Below, piece by piece: positions 19,766-33,038 of a DNA stretch of 64,000 bases. Source of the stretch: Echinarachnius parma (lineage: Eukaryota; Echinodermata; Echinoidea; Clypeasteroida; Echinarachniidae). A program made the position numbers and the translations under genes. Location of the stretch: NCBI GenBank assembly GCA_037951105.1, contig JBAMJV010009668.1:32501-96500 (forward strand), written 5' to 3'. The notes beneath the pieces are model-generated. The model worked only from the letters and a program-made list of their open reading frames with translations, was not told the DNA's origin and did not search any database. The number at the start of each line of letters is the position of its first letter. Positions within the stretch are counted from its first letter, which is position 1.

Positions 19766-21037
19766 TATTGTTTTTGTGTCTGTATGCGAGTGCATAGAGA
19801 CACGAAAACAAGGATTTTGTTCGTCGGATACCTCAATAACGGGTGCAGCTATTGTCCTGAAACTTAGCCAGATGATAGATCTTGGTCTAACTTAGAACTG
19901 CCAAACTTTTGGGTGCCGCCGACTATTCGTGACGTCATCGGGACGCCATTTTGTGAAATTACATTCATGGATGTATCTCAGTCATGCATCTTCTATTTCC
20001 CTTTAAATTTAGCACCAACAATTATCAGGCCGAGTGGCAACTTTTCCGATTATGCGCATGCGCATGCGCTACGTAACAAGCGCGTACGCGCCCGTCTAAG
20101 GATCTTAAAATCTGAAAATGCTCAAAAACAACCATTTTTTTATTCGGGCATAACTTTTTAAAAAGTCCACAAAAACCCATTTCTATTTGAATATTCGGAT
20201 AGATTATGAGTTGTAGATGCGAATTCATACCTCATTTATGCCGAGTAAATGTTATAAAGTCATCATATTGACGGTTAAAAATTAAATAGCGCACGAGCGT
20301 GAAAATTTCCCAAGTCTGGTCTCTTATCGGCCATAACTTTTTAAAAAGTCCACAAACTCCCAAATTTCTTTGAATATCCGGAAAGATTATGAGTTGTAGA
20401 TGCGAATTCATACCTCCTTTATGCCGAGTAAATGTTCTAAAGTCATCGAATTGACCGGTTAAAGTTGAAATCGCGCAAAGAGTGTGAAAATTGGCTAAAT
20501 CTGGTCAAACATGCACTTCTCTTATCGGTCACAACTTCTTTGATACATGGAAATATACAAATATTTTTTCATATTCTGAAAGAGTATGAGTTGCACATAT
20601 TTTTACAAATTTAACATTGGCCAATCTGATTTGGTAAAGTCATCATAGTGCACGATAAAGTAAAAAAAAGTTCAACCTTCAATTACGACCTGTTCCCGTG
20701 CTCTAATCGTGAAATAAAATCGAAAATTGCGATAAAGTAGCGGAAACTCAGCTTTAACATACTGAAAACCGGGTAAAAATCGGCCAAAGGAAAAGTGTGA
20801 TATGGTCAAAATAAGACGTCAAGTACAGAGCCATTTTACAGTCATTTTGGTAAATTTAAGAGCTTCCCCCTCCCCTTTTGTTATGAATTAATATTGTTAC
20901 CGTATTTTGTGTCATTCATTTATGCCAAGTAAATGTTATGACATCATCATATTACGCGTTGAAAAGTCAATATCATCATATCGAAATTTCAATATGTATA
21001 ACCTTAATTCGTCAAACGTGACGAATTCAACATCTAG
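19766..21037 (+). repeat. Array unit 2, short Q type (1,272 bp)
   Basis: Lacks the subrepeat of about 255 bp that carries AGCGCCATCTAACATCTAA. Left hairpin arms 19768-19787 and 19792-19811; CRE 19930-19937; NRF1-like 20053-20069. Nearly identical to unit 26 at the same length. Confidence 0.9.
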
Positions 21038-22860
21038 TTAGGTTATACATATACATATGTATAACCTATTGATTTCGTCAAGATTTTTATTATTATTATT
21101 TATTTTTTCTTCTTCCTAATTTTGTTCGTCGCATATCTCAAGATCACATGAATCAATTGTCATGAATCTTCACATGATGATAGATCATGATCTAACTTAG
21201 ATCTGCAAACTTTTTCAGTGACATCACATTACTATGACGTCATCAGGACGCCATTTTGTCAAATGTTAATAATCATCATATCTCAGTCATGATTTATCAA
21301 TTTCAATTCAAATTTCGCATCAATATTAATCGGGTCAATGGTCATCTTTTAAGCTCATGCGTGTGCAATTACACTCGGAGACGCGCGCGTACGCGTCCGT
21401 CAAATGAAAAAAAATGTCAAAAAATGCTCAAAACCCCAACCCGAGTAATTTACTATATGTTTCAGACAATTTTAAGCGTTTCAAAAAATTCCGCGCGTGC
21501 GCGTCGGCGCGCGCGTATTTGCGCGCGTAACGCGAATGAATAAGAAAATTGTCGTTTTTTCACATGTTTTGCATTCCTTATAGATCCCTCAACACACCCT
21601 ATCAATTTCAGTTATTGCTGACTCATAATAACGGAGTACGCGCGCGTCAAAGTCAAAATTACGCGCGCACGCAAATTGGCAAAATATGGTAAAAATATAC
21701 TTTTTTTATTCGGCCATAACTTTTTAAAAAGTCCACAAACACCCAATTGTCTTTTAATATTCGGATAGATTATGAGTTGTAGATACGAATTCATACCTGA
21801 TTTATGCCGAGTAAATGTTATAAAGTCATCATATTGACGGTTAAAAATTAAATAGCGCACGAGTGTGAACATTTCCCAAGTCTGGTCTCTTATCGGCCAT
21901 AACTTTTTAAAAAGTCCACAAACTCGCAAATTTCTTTGAATATCCGGAAAGATTATGAGTTGTAGATGCGAATTCATACCTCATTTATGCCGAGTAAATG
22001 TTATTAAGTCATCATATTGACCGTTGAAATTTAAATGGCGCACGAGTGTGAAAATTGGCTAAGTCTGTATAGCGCCATCTAACATCTAACGGCGAACAGT
22101 TCTAAACAAATAATTGGCAAAATATGGTAAAAACATCCTTTTTTAATTCGGCCATAACTTTTTCAAAAGTCGACAAAAACCCAATTTTATTTCAATATTT
22201 GGATAGATTATGAGTTGTAGATACGAATTCATACTTGCTTTATGCCGAGTAAATCTTCTAAAGTCATCGAATTGACCGGTTAAAGTTGAAATCGCGCAAA
22301 GAGTGTGAAAATTGGCTAAATTTGGTCAAACATGCATTTCTCTTAACGGTCACAACTTCTTTGATACATGGATATATACAAATATTTTTTCATATTCTGA
22401 AAGAGTATGAGTTGCACATATTTTTACAATTTTAACATTGGCCAATCAGATTTGGTAAAGTCATCATAGTGCACGATAAAGAAAAAAAAAGTTCAACCTT
22501 CAATTACGACCTGTTCCCGTGCTCAAATCGTGAAATAAAATCGAAAAAATGATTGTGTAGGGGAAACTCAGCTTTAACATACTGAAAACCGGGTCAAAAT
22601 CGGCCAAAGGAAAGGTGTGATATGGTTGAAATAAGACGTCAGGTACAGAGCCATTTTACAGTCATTTTGGTCAATTAAAGAGCTGCCCCCTCCCCTTTTG
22701 TGTTATGAATGAATATTGTTACCCCATTTTGTGTCATTCATTTATGCCAAGTAAATGTTATGACATTATCATAATTACGCGTTGAAAAGTCAATATCATC
22801 ATATCGTAATTTCAATATGTATAACCTTAATTCGTCAAATGTGACGAATTCAACATCTAG
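21038..22860 (+). repeat. Array unit 3, P front with Q-type rear
   Basis: Has the left palindrome, the CRE pair and GC-rich core of P. From about 21840 it continues with the Q-type subrepeat ladder, including the AGCGCCATCTAACATC segment. No tRNA-like part. Confidence 0.85.
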
Positions 22861-24390
22861 TATTGTTTTTGTGTCTGTATGCCAATGCATAGAGACACGA
22901 AAACAAGGATTTTGTTCGTCGGATACCTCAATAACGGGTGCAGCTATTGTCCTGAAACTTTGCGGAATGATAGATCTTGGTCTAACTTAGAACTGCCAAA
23001 CTTTTGGGTGCCGCCAACTGTTCGTGACGTCATCGGGACGCCATTTTGTGAAATTACATTCATGGATGTATCTCAGTCATGCATCTTCTATTTCCCTTTA
23101 AATTTAGCACCAATAATTATCACGCCGAGTGGCAACTTTTCCGAGTATGCGCATGCGCATGCGCCACGTAACAAGCGCGTACGCGCCCGTCTAAGGATCT
23201 TAAAATCTGAAAATGCTCAAAAACAACCATTTTTTTATTCGGGCATAACTTTTTTAAAAGTCCACAAAAACCCATTTATATTTTAATATTCGGATAGATT
23301 ATGAGTTGTAGATGCGAATTCATACCTCATTCATGCCGAGTAAATGTTATAAAGTCATCATATTGACGGTTAAAAATTAAATGGCGCACGAGCGTGAACA
23401 TTTCCCAAGTCTGGTCTCTTACCGGCCATAACTTTTTAAAAAGTCCACAAACTCGCAAATTTCTTTGAATATCCGGAAAGATTATGAGTTGTAGATGCGA
23501 ATTCATACCTCATTCATGCCGAGTAAATGTCATAAAGTCATCATATTGACCGTTACAATTTAAATGGCGCACGAGTGTGAAAATTGGCTAAGTCGACTGT
23601 ATAGCGCCATCTAACATCTAACGGCGAACAGTTCCAATCAAATAATTGGCAAAATATGGTAAAAACATCCTTTTTTAATTCGGCCATAACTTTTTCAAAA
23701 GTCGACAAAAACACAATTTTATTTGAATATTTGGATAGATTATGAGTTGTAGATACGAATTCATACCTCATTTATGCCGAGTAAATCTTCTAAAGTCAAC
23801 GAATTGACCGCTTAAAGTTGAAATCGCGCAAAGAGTGTGAAAATTGGCTAAATCTGGTCAAACATGCCCTTCTCTTATCGGTCATAACTTCTTTGATACA
23901 TGGATATATCCAAATATTTTTTCATATTCTGAAAGAGTATGAGTTGCACATATTTTTACACATCTAACAATGGCCAATCAGATTTTGTAAAGTCATCATA
24001 GTGCACGATAAATTAAAACAAAAGTTCAACCTTCAATTACGACCTGTTCCCGTGCTCAAATCGTAAAATAAAATCGAAAAAATGATTGTGTAGAGGAAAC
24101 TCAGCTTTAGCATACTGAAAACCGGGTCAAAATCGGCCAAAGGAAAGGTGTGATATGGTTGAAATAAGACGTCAGGTACAGAGCCATTTTACAGTCATTT
24201 TGGTCAATTAAAGAGCTGCTCCCTCCCCTTTTGTTATGAATTAATATTGTTACCCTATTTGGTGCCATTCATTTATGCCAAGTAAATGTTACGAAATCAT
24301 CATATTACGCGTTGAAAAGTCAATATCATCATATCGTAATTTCAATATGTATAACCTTAATTCGTCAAAAGTGACGAATTCAACATCTAG
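22861..24390 (+). repeat. Array unit 4, Q type (1,530 bp)
   Basis: Full-length Q with four subrepeats. The Q frame is open (TGG at the variable site). Terminal hairpin loop AAAG. Confidence 0.9.
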
Positions 24391-25917
24391 TATTGTTTTT
24401 GTGTCTGTATGCCAATGCATAGAGACACGAAAACAAGGATTTTGTTCGTCGGATACCTCAATAACGGGTGCAGCTATTGTCCTGAAACTTTGCCAGATGA
24501 TAGATCTTGGTCTAACTTAGAACTGCCAAACTTTTGGGTGCCGCCGACTATTCGTGACGTCATCAGGACGCCATTTTGTGAAATTTCATTTATGGATGTA
24601 TCTCAGTCATGCATCTTCTATTTCCCTTTAAATTTAGCACCAATAATTATCACGCCGAGTGGCAACTTTACCGAGTATGCGCATGCGCATGGGCTACGTA
24701 ACAAGCGCGTACGCGCCCGTCTAAGGATCTTAAAATCTGAAAATGCTCAAAAACAACCATTTTTTTATTCGGGCATAACTTTTTAAAAAGTCCACAAAAA
24801 CCCAACTTTCTTGTAATATTCGGATAAATTATGAGTTGTAGATACGAATTCATACCTCATTCATGCCGAGTAAATGTCATAAAGTCATCATATTGACGGT
24901 TAAAAATTAAATGGCGCACGAGCGTGAAAATTTCCCAAGTCTGGTCTCTTACCGGCCATAACTTTTTAAAAAGTCCACAAACTCCCAAATTTCTTTGAAT
25001 ATCCGGAAAGATTATGAGTTGTAGATGCGAATTCATACCTCATTTATGCCGAGTAAATGTTACAAAGTCATCATATTGACCGTTGAAATTTAAATGGCGC
25101 ACGAGTGTGAAAATTGGCTAAGTCTGAATAGCGCCATCTAACATCTAACGGCGAACAGTTGAAAACAAATAATTGGCAAAATATGGTCAAAACATCCTTT
25201 TTCAATTCGGCCGTAACTTTTTCAAAAGTCGACAAAAACCCAATTTTATTTGAATATTTGGATAGATTATGAGTTGTAGATACGAATTCATACTTGCTTT
25301 ATGCCGAGTAAATGTTATAAAGTCATCGAATTGACCGGTTAAAGTTGAAATCGCGCAAAGAGTGTGAAAATTGGCTAAATCTGGTCAAACATGCCCTTCT
25401 CTTATCGGTCATAACTTCTTTGATACATGTATATATCCAAATATTTTTTCATATTCTGAAAGAGTATGAGTTGCACATATTTATACATACCTAACAATGG
25501 ACAATAAGATTTTGTAAAGTCATCATAGTGCACGATAAAGAAAAAAAAAGTTCAACCTTCAATTACGACCTGTTGCCGTGCTCAAATCGTGAAATAAAAT
25601 CGAAAAAATGATTGTGTAGAGGAAACTCAGCTTTAGCATACTGAAAACCGGGTCAAAATCGGCCAAAGGAAAGGTGTGATATGGTCGAAATAAGACGTCA
25701 GGTACAGAGCCATTTTACAGTCATTTTGGTCAATTAAAGAGCTGCCCCCTCCCCTTTTGTTATGAATTAATATGGTTACCCTATTTTGTGTCATTCATTT
25801 ATGCCAAGTAAATGTTATGACATCATCATGTTACGCGTTGAAAAGTCAATATCATCATATCGAAATTTCAATATGTATAACCTTAAATTCGTCAAACGTG
25901 ACGAATTCAACATCTAG
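24391..25917 (+). repeat. Array unit 5, Q type (1,527 bp)
   Basis: Full-length Q. The NRF1-like site has one change at its end (CGCATGGGC). The rear differs from unit 4 mainly in the subrepeat before the terminus. Terminal loop AACG. Confidence 0.9.
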
Positions 25918-27442
25918 TATTGTTTTTGTGTCTGTATGCCAATGCATAGAGACACGAAAACAAGGCTTGTTCGTCGGATACCTCAATAACGGGTGCAGCT
26001 ATTGTCCTGAAACTTTGCCAGATGATAGATCTTGGTCTAACTTAGAACTGCCAAACTTTTGGGTGCCGCCGACTATTCGTGACGTCATCGGGACGCCATT
26101 TTGTGAAATTTCATTCATGGATGTATCTCAGTCATGCATCTTCTATTTCCCTTTAAATTTGGCACCAATAATTATCACGCCGAGTGGCAACTTTTCCCAT
26201 TATGCGCATACGCATGCGCCACGTAACAAGCGCGTACGCGCTCGTCCAAGGATCTTAAAATCTGAAAATGCTCAAAAACAACCATTTTTTTATTCGGGCA
26301 TAACTTTTTTAAAAGTCCACAAAAACCCTTTTTTATTTTAATATTCGGATAGATTATGAGTTGTAGATGCGAATTCATACCTCATTTATGCCGAGTAAAT
26401 GTTATAAAGTCATCATATTGACGGTTAAAAATTAAATAGCGCACGAGTGTGAAAATTTCCCAAGTCTGGTCTCTTATCGGCCATAACTTTTTTAAAAGTC
26501 CACAAACTCCCAAATTTCTTTGAATATCCGGAAAGATTATGAGTTGTAGATGTGAATTCATACCTCATTTATGCCGAGTAAATGTTACAAAGTCATCATA
26601 TTGACCGTTAAGATTTAAAAAGCGCACGAGTGTGAAAATTGGCTAAGTCTGAACAGCGCCATCTAACATCTAAGGGCGAACAGTTCTAAACAAATAATTG
26701 GCAAAATATGGTAAAAACATCCTTTTTTAATTCGGCCATAACTTTTTCAAAAGTCGACAAAAACCCAATTTTATTTCAATATTTGGATAGATTATGAGTT
26801 GTAGATACGAATTCATACTTGCTTTATGCCGAGTAAATGTTCTAAAGTCATCGAATTGACCGGTTAAAGTTGAAATCGCGCAAAGAGTGTGAAAATTGGC
26901 TAAATCTGGTCAAACATGCACTTCTCTTATCGGTCACAACTTCTTTGATACATGGATATATCCAAATATTTTTTCATATTCTGAAAGAGTATGAGTTGCA
27001 CATATTTTTACAATTTTAACATTGGCCAATCAGATTTTGTAAAGTCATCATAGTGCACGATAAAGAAAAAAAAAGTTCAACCTTCAATTACGACCTGTTG
27101 CCGTGCTCAAATCGTGAAATAAAATCGAAAAAATGATTGTGTAGAGGAAACTCAGCTTTAGCATACTGAAAACCGGGTCAAAATCGGCCAAAGGAAAGGT
27201 GTGATATGGTCGAAATAAGACGTCAGGTACAGAGCCATTTTACAGTCATTTTGGTCAATTAAAGAGCTGCCCCCTCCCCTTTTGTTATGAATTAATATGG
27301 TTACCCTATTTTGTGTCATTCATTTATGCCAAGTAAATGTTATGACATCATCATGTTACGCGTTGAAAAGTCAATATCATCATATCGAAATTTCAATATG
27401 TATAACCTTAAATTCGTCAAACGTGACGAATTCAACATCTAG
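25918..27442 (+). repeat. Array unit 6, Q type (1,525 bp)
   Basis: Full-length Q with a 3-base deletion after the left hairpin (AAGGCTTGTTCG instead of AAGGATTTTGTTCG), which joins an upstream open frame to the Q frame. One NRF1 repeat is mutated (GCGCATACGCATGCGC). Confidence 0.9.
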
Positions 27443-29959
27443 TATTGTTTTTGTGTCTGTATGCGAATGCATAGAGACACGAAAACAAGGATTTTGTTCG
27501 TCGGATACCTCAATAACGGGTGCAGCTATTGTCCTGAAACTTTGCCAGATGATAGATCTTGGTCTAACTTAGAACTGCCAAACTTTTGAGTGCCGCCGAC
27601 TATTCGTGACGTCAACGGGACGCCATTTTGTGAAATTTCATTCATGGATGTATCTCAGTCATGCATCTTCTATTTCCCTTTAAATTTGGCACCAACAATT
27701 ATCAGGCCGAGTGGCAACTTTTCCGATTATGCGCATGCGCATGCGCTCCGTAACAAGCGCGTACGCGCCTGTCTAAGGATCTTAAAATCTGAAAATGCTC
27801 AAAAACAACCATTTTTTTATTCGGGCATAACTTTTTAAAAAGTCCACAAAAACCCAACTTTCTTTTAATATTCGGATAGATTATGAGGTGTAGATGCGAA
27901 TTCATACCTCATTTATGCCGAGTAAATGTTATAAAGGCATCATATTGACGGTTAAAAATTAAATAGCGCACGAGTGTGAAAATTTCCCAAGTCTGGTCTC
28001 CTATCGGCCATAACTTTTTTAAAAGTCCACAAACTCGCAAATTTCTTTGAATATCCGGAAAGATTATGAGTTGTAGATGCGAATTCATACCTCATTTATG
28101 CCGAGTAAATGTTAGAAAGTCATCATATTGACCGTTAAGATTTAAAAAGCGCACCAGTGTGAAAATTGGCTAAGTCTGAACAGCGCCATCTAACATCTAA
28201 GGGCGAACAGTTCTAAACAAATAATTGGCCAAATATGGTAAAAACATCCTTTTTTAATTCGGCTATAACTTTTTCAAAAGTCGACAAAAACCCAATTTTA
28301 TTTGAATATTTGGATAGATTATGAGTTGTAGATACGAATTCATACTTGCTTTATGCCGAGTAAATGTTCTAAAGTCATCGAATTGACCGCTTAAAGTTGA
28401 AATCGCGCAAAGAGTGTGAAAATTGGCTAAATCTGGTCAAACATGCACTTCTCTTATCGATCACAACTTCTTTGATACATGGAAATATACAAATATTTTT
28501 TTCATATTCTGAAAGAGTATGAGTTGCACATATTTTTATTATTATTATTATTTATTCTCCCACTCACTTTTGTTCGTCGATTATCTCAAGATCACATGAA
28601 TCAAATATCATGAATCTTCACATGATGATAGATCATCTTCTAACTTAGAACTGCCCACTTTTTCAGTGACGTCACATGACTGTGACGTCATCCGGACGCC
28701 ATTTTGTAAAATGTTAATAATCATCATATCTCAGTAATGAAATATCAATTTCAATTGAAATTTCGCATTAACATTAATCCGGTCAATGGTCATCTTTTAA
28801 GCTCATGCGCGTACAATTACACTCGGAGACGCGCGCGTACGCGTCCGTCAAATGAAAAAAAATGCTCAAAACCTCAACCCGAGTAATTTACTATATGTTT
28901 CAGACAATTTTAAGCGTTTCAAAAAATTCCGCGCGTGCGCGTCTGCGCGCGCGTATTTGCGCGCGTAACGCGAATGAATAAGAAAAATGTAGTTTTTTTA
29001 CATGTTTTGCAATTCTTATACATCCCTCAGCACACCCTATCAATTTGAGTCATTATTGACTCATAATAACGGAGTACGCGCGTGTCAAAGTCAAAATTAC
29101 GCGCGCACGCAAAATGGCAAAAAATGGCAAAACATGGTAAAAACATCCTTTTTGTATTCGGCCATAACTTTTTTAAAAGTCCACAAACACCCAATTTTTC
29201 TTTTAATATTCGGATAGATTATGAGTTGTACATACGAATTCATACCTCATTTATGCCGAGTAAATGTTATAAAGTCATCGTATTGACGGTTAAAGTTGAA
29301 AATGCGAATTTTAATCACTTTCAATCAATGTTGAAATCGATCACAGTGTACTTTTGACCATATCTCGCTTATTCTCCATCAATGTACTCCCAAATTTTGA
29401 TATATCGTAGCTGATGTCCTGCTCTATTCGCAATCTATTCACACCATTTAGTTTTGTTCACTGGATCGAGATGAATTGTTTGATTGGAAATGAGAGTCCA
29501 AATCTGTTAAAAATTGAGGGTTAGCTAAAACGTATGCTTTCGAATAATAACTGCTGAAAGAATTATGCTACCAATGTGAAACTTCGCATGTAGATAGGGA
29601 CTTGCAAGCCCAACATTTCATAAGTTAACACCAAATCGCGAAAATGCATATTTCATCGCCATATTTACCGTCAAAGGTCAAATAAATCAAGCATGAATAA
29701 CCACGTACGCCGTGGACATGAAATTCAGCACACATGTAGGTTATAATGAAAGGAACAATTTTCATAAGATAAGATCGGATTATGAAAATGGCGTTAAGGA
29801 TATGTAAATTACGTTCCTGGTACCCTATTTTGTGTCATTCATTATGCCAAGTAAATGTTATGACATCATAATATTACGCGTTGAAAAGTCAATATCATCA
29901 TATCGAAATTTCAATATGTATAACCTTAATTCGTCAAAAGTGACGAATTCAACATCTAG
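27443..29959 (+). repeat. Array unit 7, Q unit interrupted by a P segment
   Basis: Q sequence runs to about 28538, breaks within TTGCACATATTTTTA into TTATTATT and a P core without left palindrome, and returns to the Q terminus at about 29818 (TACCCTATTTTGTGTC). About 430 bp of Q are missing at the swap. Confidence 0.85.
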
Positions 29960-31492
29960 TATTGTTTTTGTGTCTGTATGCCAATGCATAGAGACACGAA
30001 AACAAGGATTTTGTTCGTCGGATACCTCAATAACGGCTGCAGCTATTGTCCTGAAACTTTGCGAGATGATAGATATTGGTCTAACTTAGAACTGCCAAAC
30101 ATTTGAGTGCCGCCGACTATTCGTGACGTCATCGGGACGCCATTTTGTGAAATTTCATTCATGGATGTATCTCAGTCATGCATCTTCTATTTCCCTTGAA
30201 ATTTAGCACCAATAATTATCACGCCGAGTGGCAACTTTACCGAGTATGCGCATGCGCATGCGCTACGTAACAAGCGCGTACGCGCCCGTCTAAGGATCTT
30301 AAAATCTGAAAATGCTCAAAAACAACCATTTTTTTATTCGGGCATAACTTTGTAAAAAGTCCACAAAAACCCAACTTTCTTTTAACATTCGGATAGATTA
30401 TGAGTTGTAGATGCGAATTCATACCTCATTTATGCCGAGTAAATGTTATAAAGTCATCATATTGACGGTTAAAAATTAAATGGCGCACGAGTGTGAACAT
30501 TTCCCAAGTCTGGTCTCTTATCGGCCATAACTTTTTAAAAAGTCCACAAACTCGCAAATTTCTTTGAATATCCGGAAAGATTATGAGTTGTAGATGCGAA
30601 TTCATACCTCATTTATGCCGAGTAAATGTTACAAAGTCATCATATTGACCGTTGAAATTTAAATGGCGCACGAGTGTGAAAATTGGCTAAGTCTGAACAG
30701 CGCCATCTAACATCTAACGGCGAACAGTTAAAAGCAAATAATTGGCAAAATATGGTAAAAACATCCTTTTTTAATTCGGCCATAACTTTTTCAAAAGTCG
30801 ACAAAAACCCAATTTTATTTCAATATTTGGATAGATTATGAGTTGTAGATACGAATTCATACTTGCTTTATGCCGAGTAAATGTTCTAAAGTCATCGAAT
30901 TGACCGCTTAAAGTTGAAATCGCGCAAAGAGTGTGAAAATTGGCTAAATCTGGTCAAACATGCACTTCTCTTATCGGTCACAACTTCTTTGATACATGGA
31001 TATATACAAATATTTTGTTCATATTCTGAAAGAGTATGAGTTGCACATATTTTTACAATTTTAACATTGGCCAATCAGATTTTGTAAAGTCATCATAGTG
31101 CACGATAAAGAAAACAAAAGTTCAACCTTCAATTACGACCTGTTCCCGTGCTCAAATCGTGAAATAAAATCGAAAAAATGATTGTGTAGAGGAAACTCAG
31201 CTTTCACATACTGAAAACCGGGTCAAAATCGGCCAAAGGAAAGGTGTGATATGCTTGAAATAAGACGTCAGGTACAGAGCCATTTGACAGTCATTTTGGT
31301 CAATTAAAGAGCTTCCCCCTCCCCTTTTGTTATGAATTAATATGGTTACCCCATTTTGTGTCATTCATTTATTTATGCCAAGTAAATGTTATGACATCAT
31401 CATAATTACGCGTTGATCAGTCAATATCATCATATCGAAATTTCAATATGTATAACCTTTAATTCGTCAAATGTGACGAATTCAACATCTAG
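29960..31492 (+). repeat. Array unit 8, Q type (1,533 bp)
   Basis: Full-length Q. The variable site is TGA (stop) and the context is CATTTGAGTG. Terminal loop AATG. Confidence 0.9.
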
Positions 31493-33038
31493 TATTGTTT
31501 TTGTGTCTGTATGCCAATGCATAGAGACACGAAAACAAGGATTTTGTTCGTCGGATACCTCAATAACGGGTGCAGCTATTGTCCTGAAACTTTGCGGAAT
31601 GATAGATCTTGGTCTAACTTAGAACTGCCAAACTTTTGGGTGCCGCCGACTATTCGTGACGTCATCGGGACGCCATTTTGTGAAATTACATTCATGGATG
31701 TATCTCAGTCATGCATCTTCTATTTCCCTTTAAATTTAGCACCAATAATTATCACGCCGAGTGGCAACTTTACCGAGTATGCGCATGCGCATGCGCTACG
31801 TAACCAGCGCGTACGCGCCCGTCTAAGGATCTTACAATCTGAAAATGCTCAAAAACAACCATTTTTTTTATTCGGGCATAACTTTTTTAAAAGTCCACAA
31901 AAACCCATTTTTATTTTAATATTCGGATAGATTATGAGTTGTAGATACGAATTCATACCTCATTCATGCCGAGTAAATGTCATAAAGTCATCATATTGAC
32001 GGTTAAAAATTAAATGGCGCACGAGCGTGAAAATTTCCCTAGTCTGGTCTCTTACCGGCCATAACTTTTTAAAAAGTCCACAAACTCGCAAATTTCTTTG
32101 AATATCCGGAAAGATTACGAGTTGTAGATGCGAATTCATACCTCATTTATGCCCAGTAAATGTTACAAAGTCATCATATTGACCGTTAAGATTTAAAAAG
32201 CGCACGAGTGTGAAAATTGGCTAAGTCTGAACAGCGCCATCTAACATCTAAGGGCGAACAGTTCTAAACAAATAATTGGCAAAATATGGTAAAAACATCC
32301 TTTTTTAATTCGGCCATAACTTTTTCAAAAGTCGACAAAAACCCAATTTTATTTGAATATTTGGATAGATTATGAGTTGTAGATGCGAATTCATACTTGC
32401 TTTATGCCGAGTAAATGTTCTAAAGTCATCGAATTGACCGCTTAAAGTTGAAATCGCGCAAAGAGTGTGAAAATTGGCTAAATCTGGTCAAACATGCACT
32501 TCTCTTATCGGTCACAACTTCTTTGATACATGGATATATCCAAATATTTTTTTCATATTCTGAAAGAGTATGAGTTGCACATATTTTTACAATTTTAACA
32601 TTGGCCAATCAGATTTTGTAAAGTCATCATTGTGCACAATAAAGAAAAAAAAAGTTCAACCTTCAATTACGACCTGTTCCCGTGCTCTAATCGTGAAATA
32701 AACTCGAAAATCGCGATAGTGTAGCGGAAACTCAGCTTTAACATAATGAAAACCGGGTCAAAATCGGCCAAAGGAAAGGTGTGATATGGTTGAAATAAGA
32801 CGTCAGGTACAGAGCCATTTTACAGTCATTTTGGTCAATTTAAGAGCTTCCCACTCCCCAATTTGATAATAATTGAATGTAATGAATTAATATTGTTGCC
32901 CTATTTTGTGTCATTCATTTATGCCAAGTAAATGTTACGACATCATCATAATTACGCGTTGAAAAGTCAATATCATCATATCGTAATTTCAATATGTATA
33001 ACCTTTAATTCGTCAAATGTGACGAATTCAACATCTAG
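31493..33038 (+). repeat. Array unit 9, Q type (1,546 bp)
   Basis: Full-length Q with an open Q frame. The rear carries an extra CAATTTGATAATAATTGAATG segment shared with units 12 and 25. Confidence 0.9.

Noticed and set aside
20025..20228. Minus-strand frame starting MNSHLQLIIY, recurring in most units
   Set aside because: It lies antisense to a subrepeat present several times per unit and is too short. Its recurrence follows from repeat identity.
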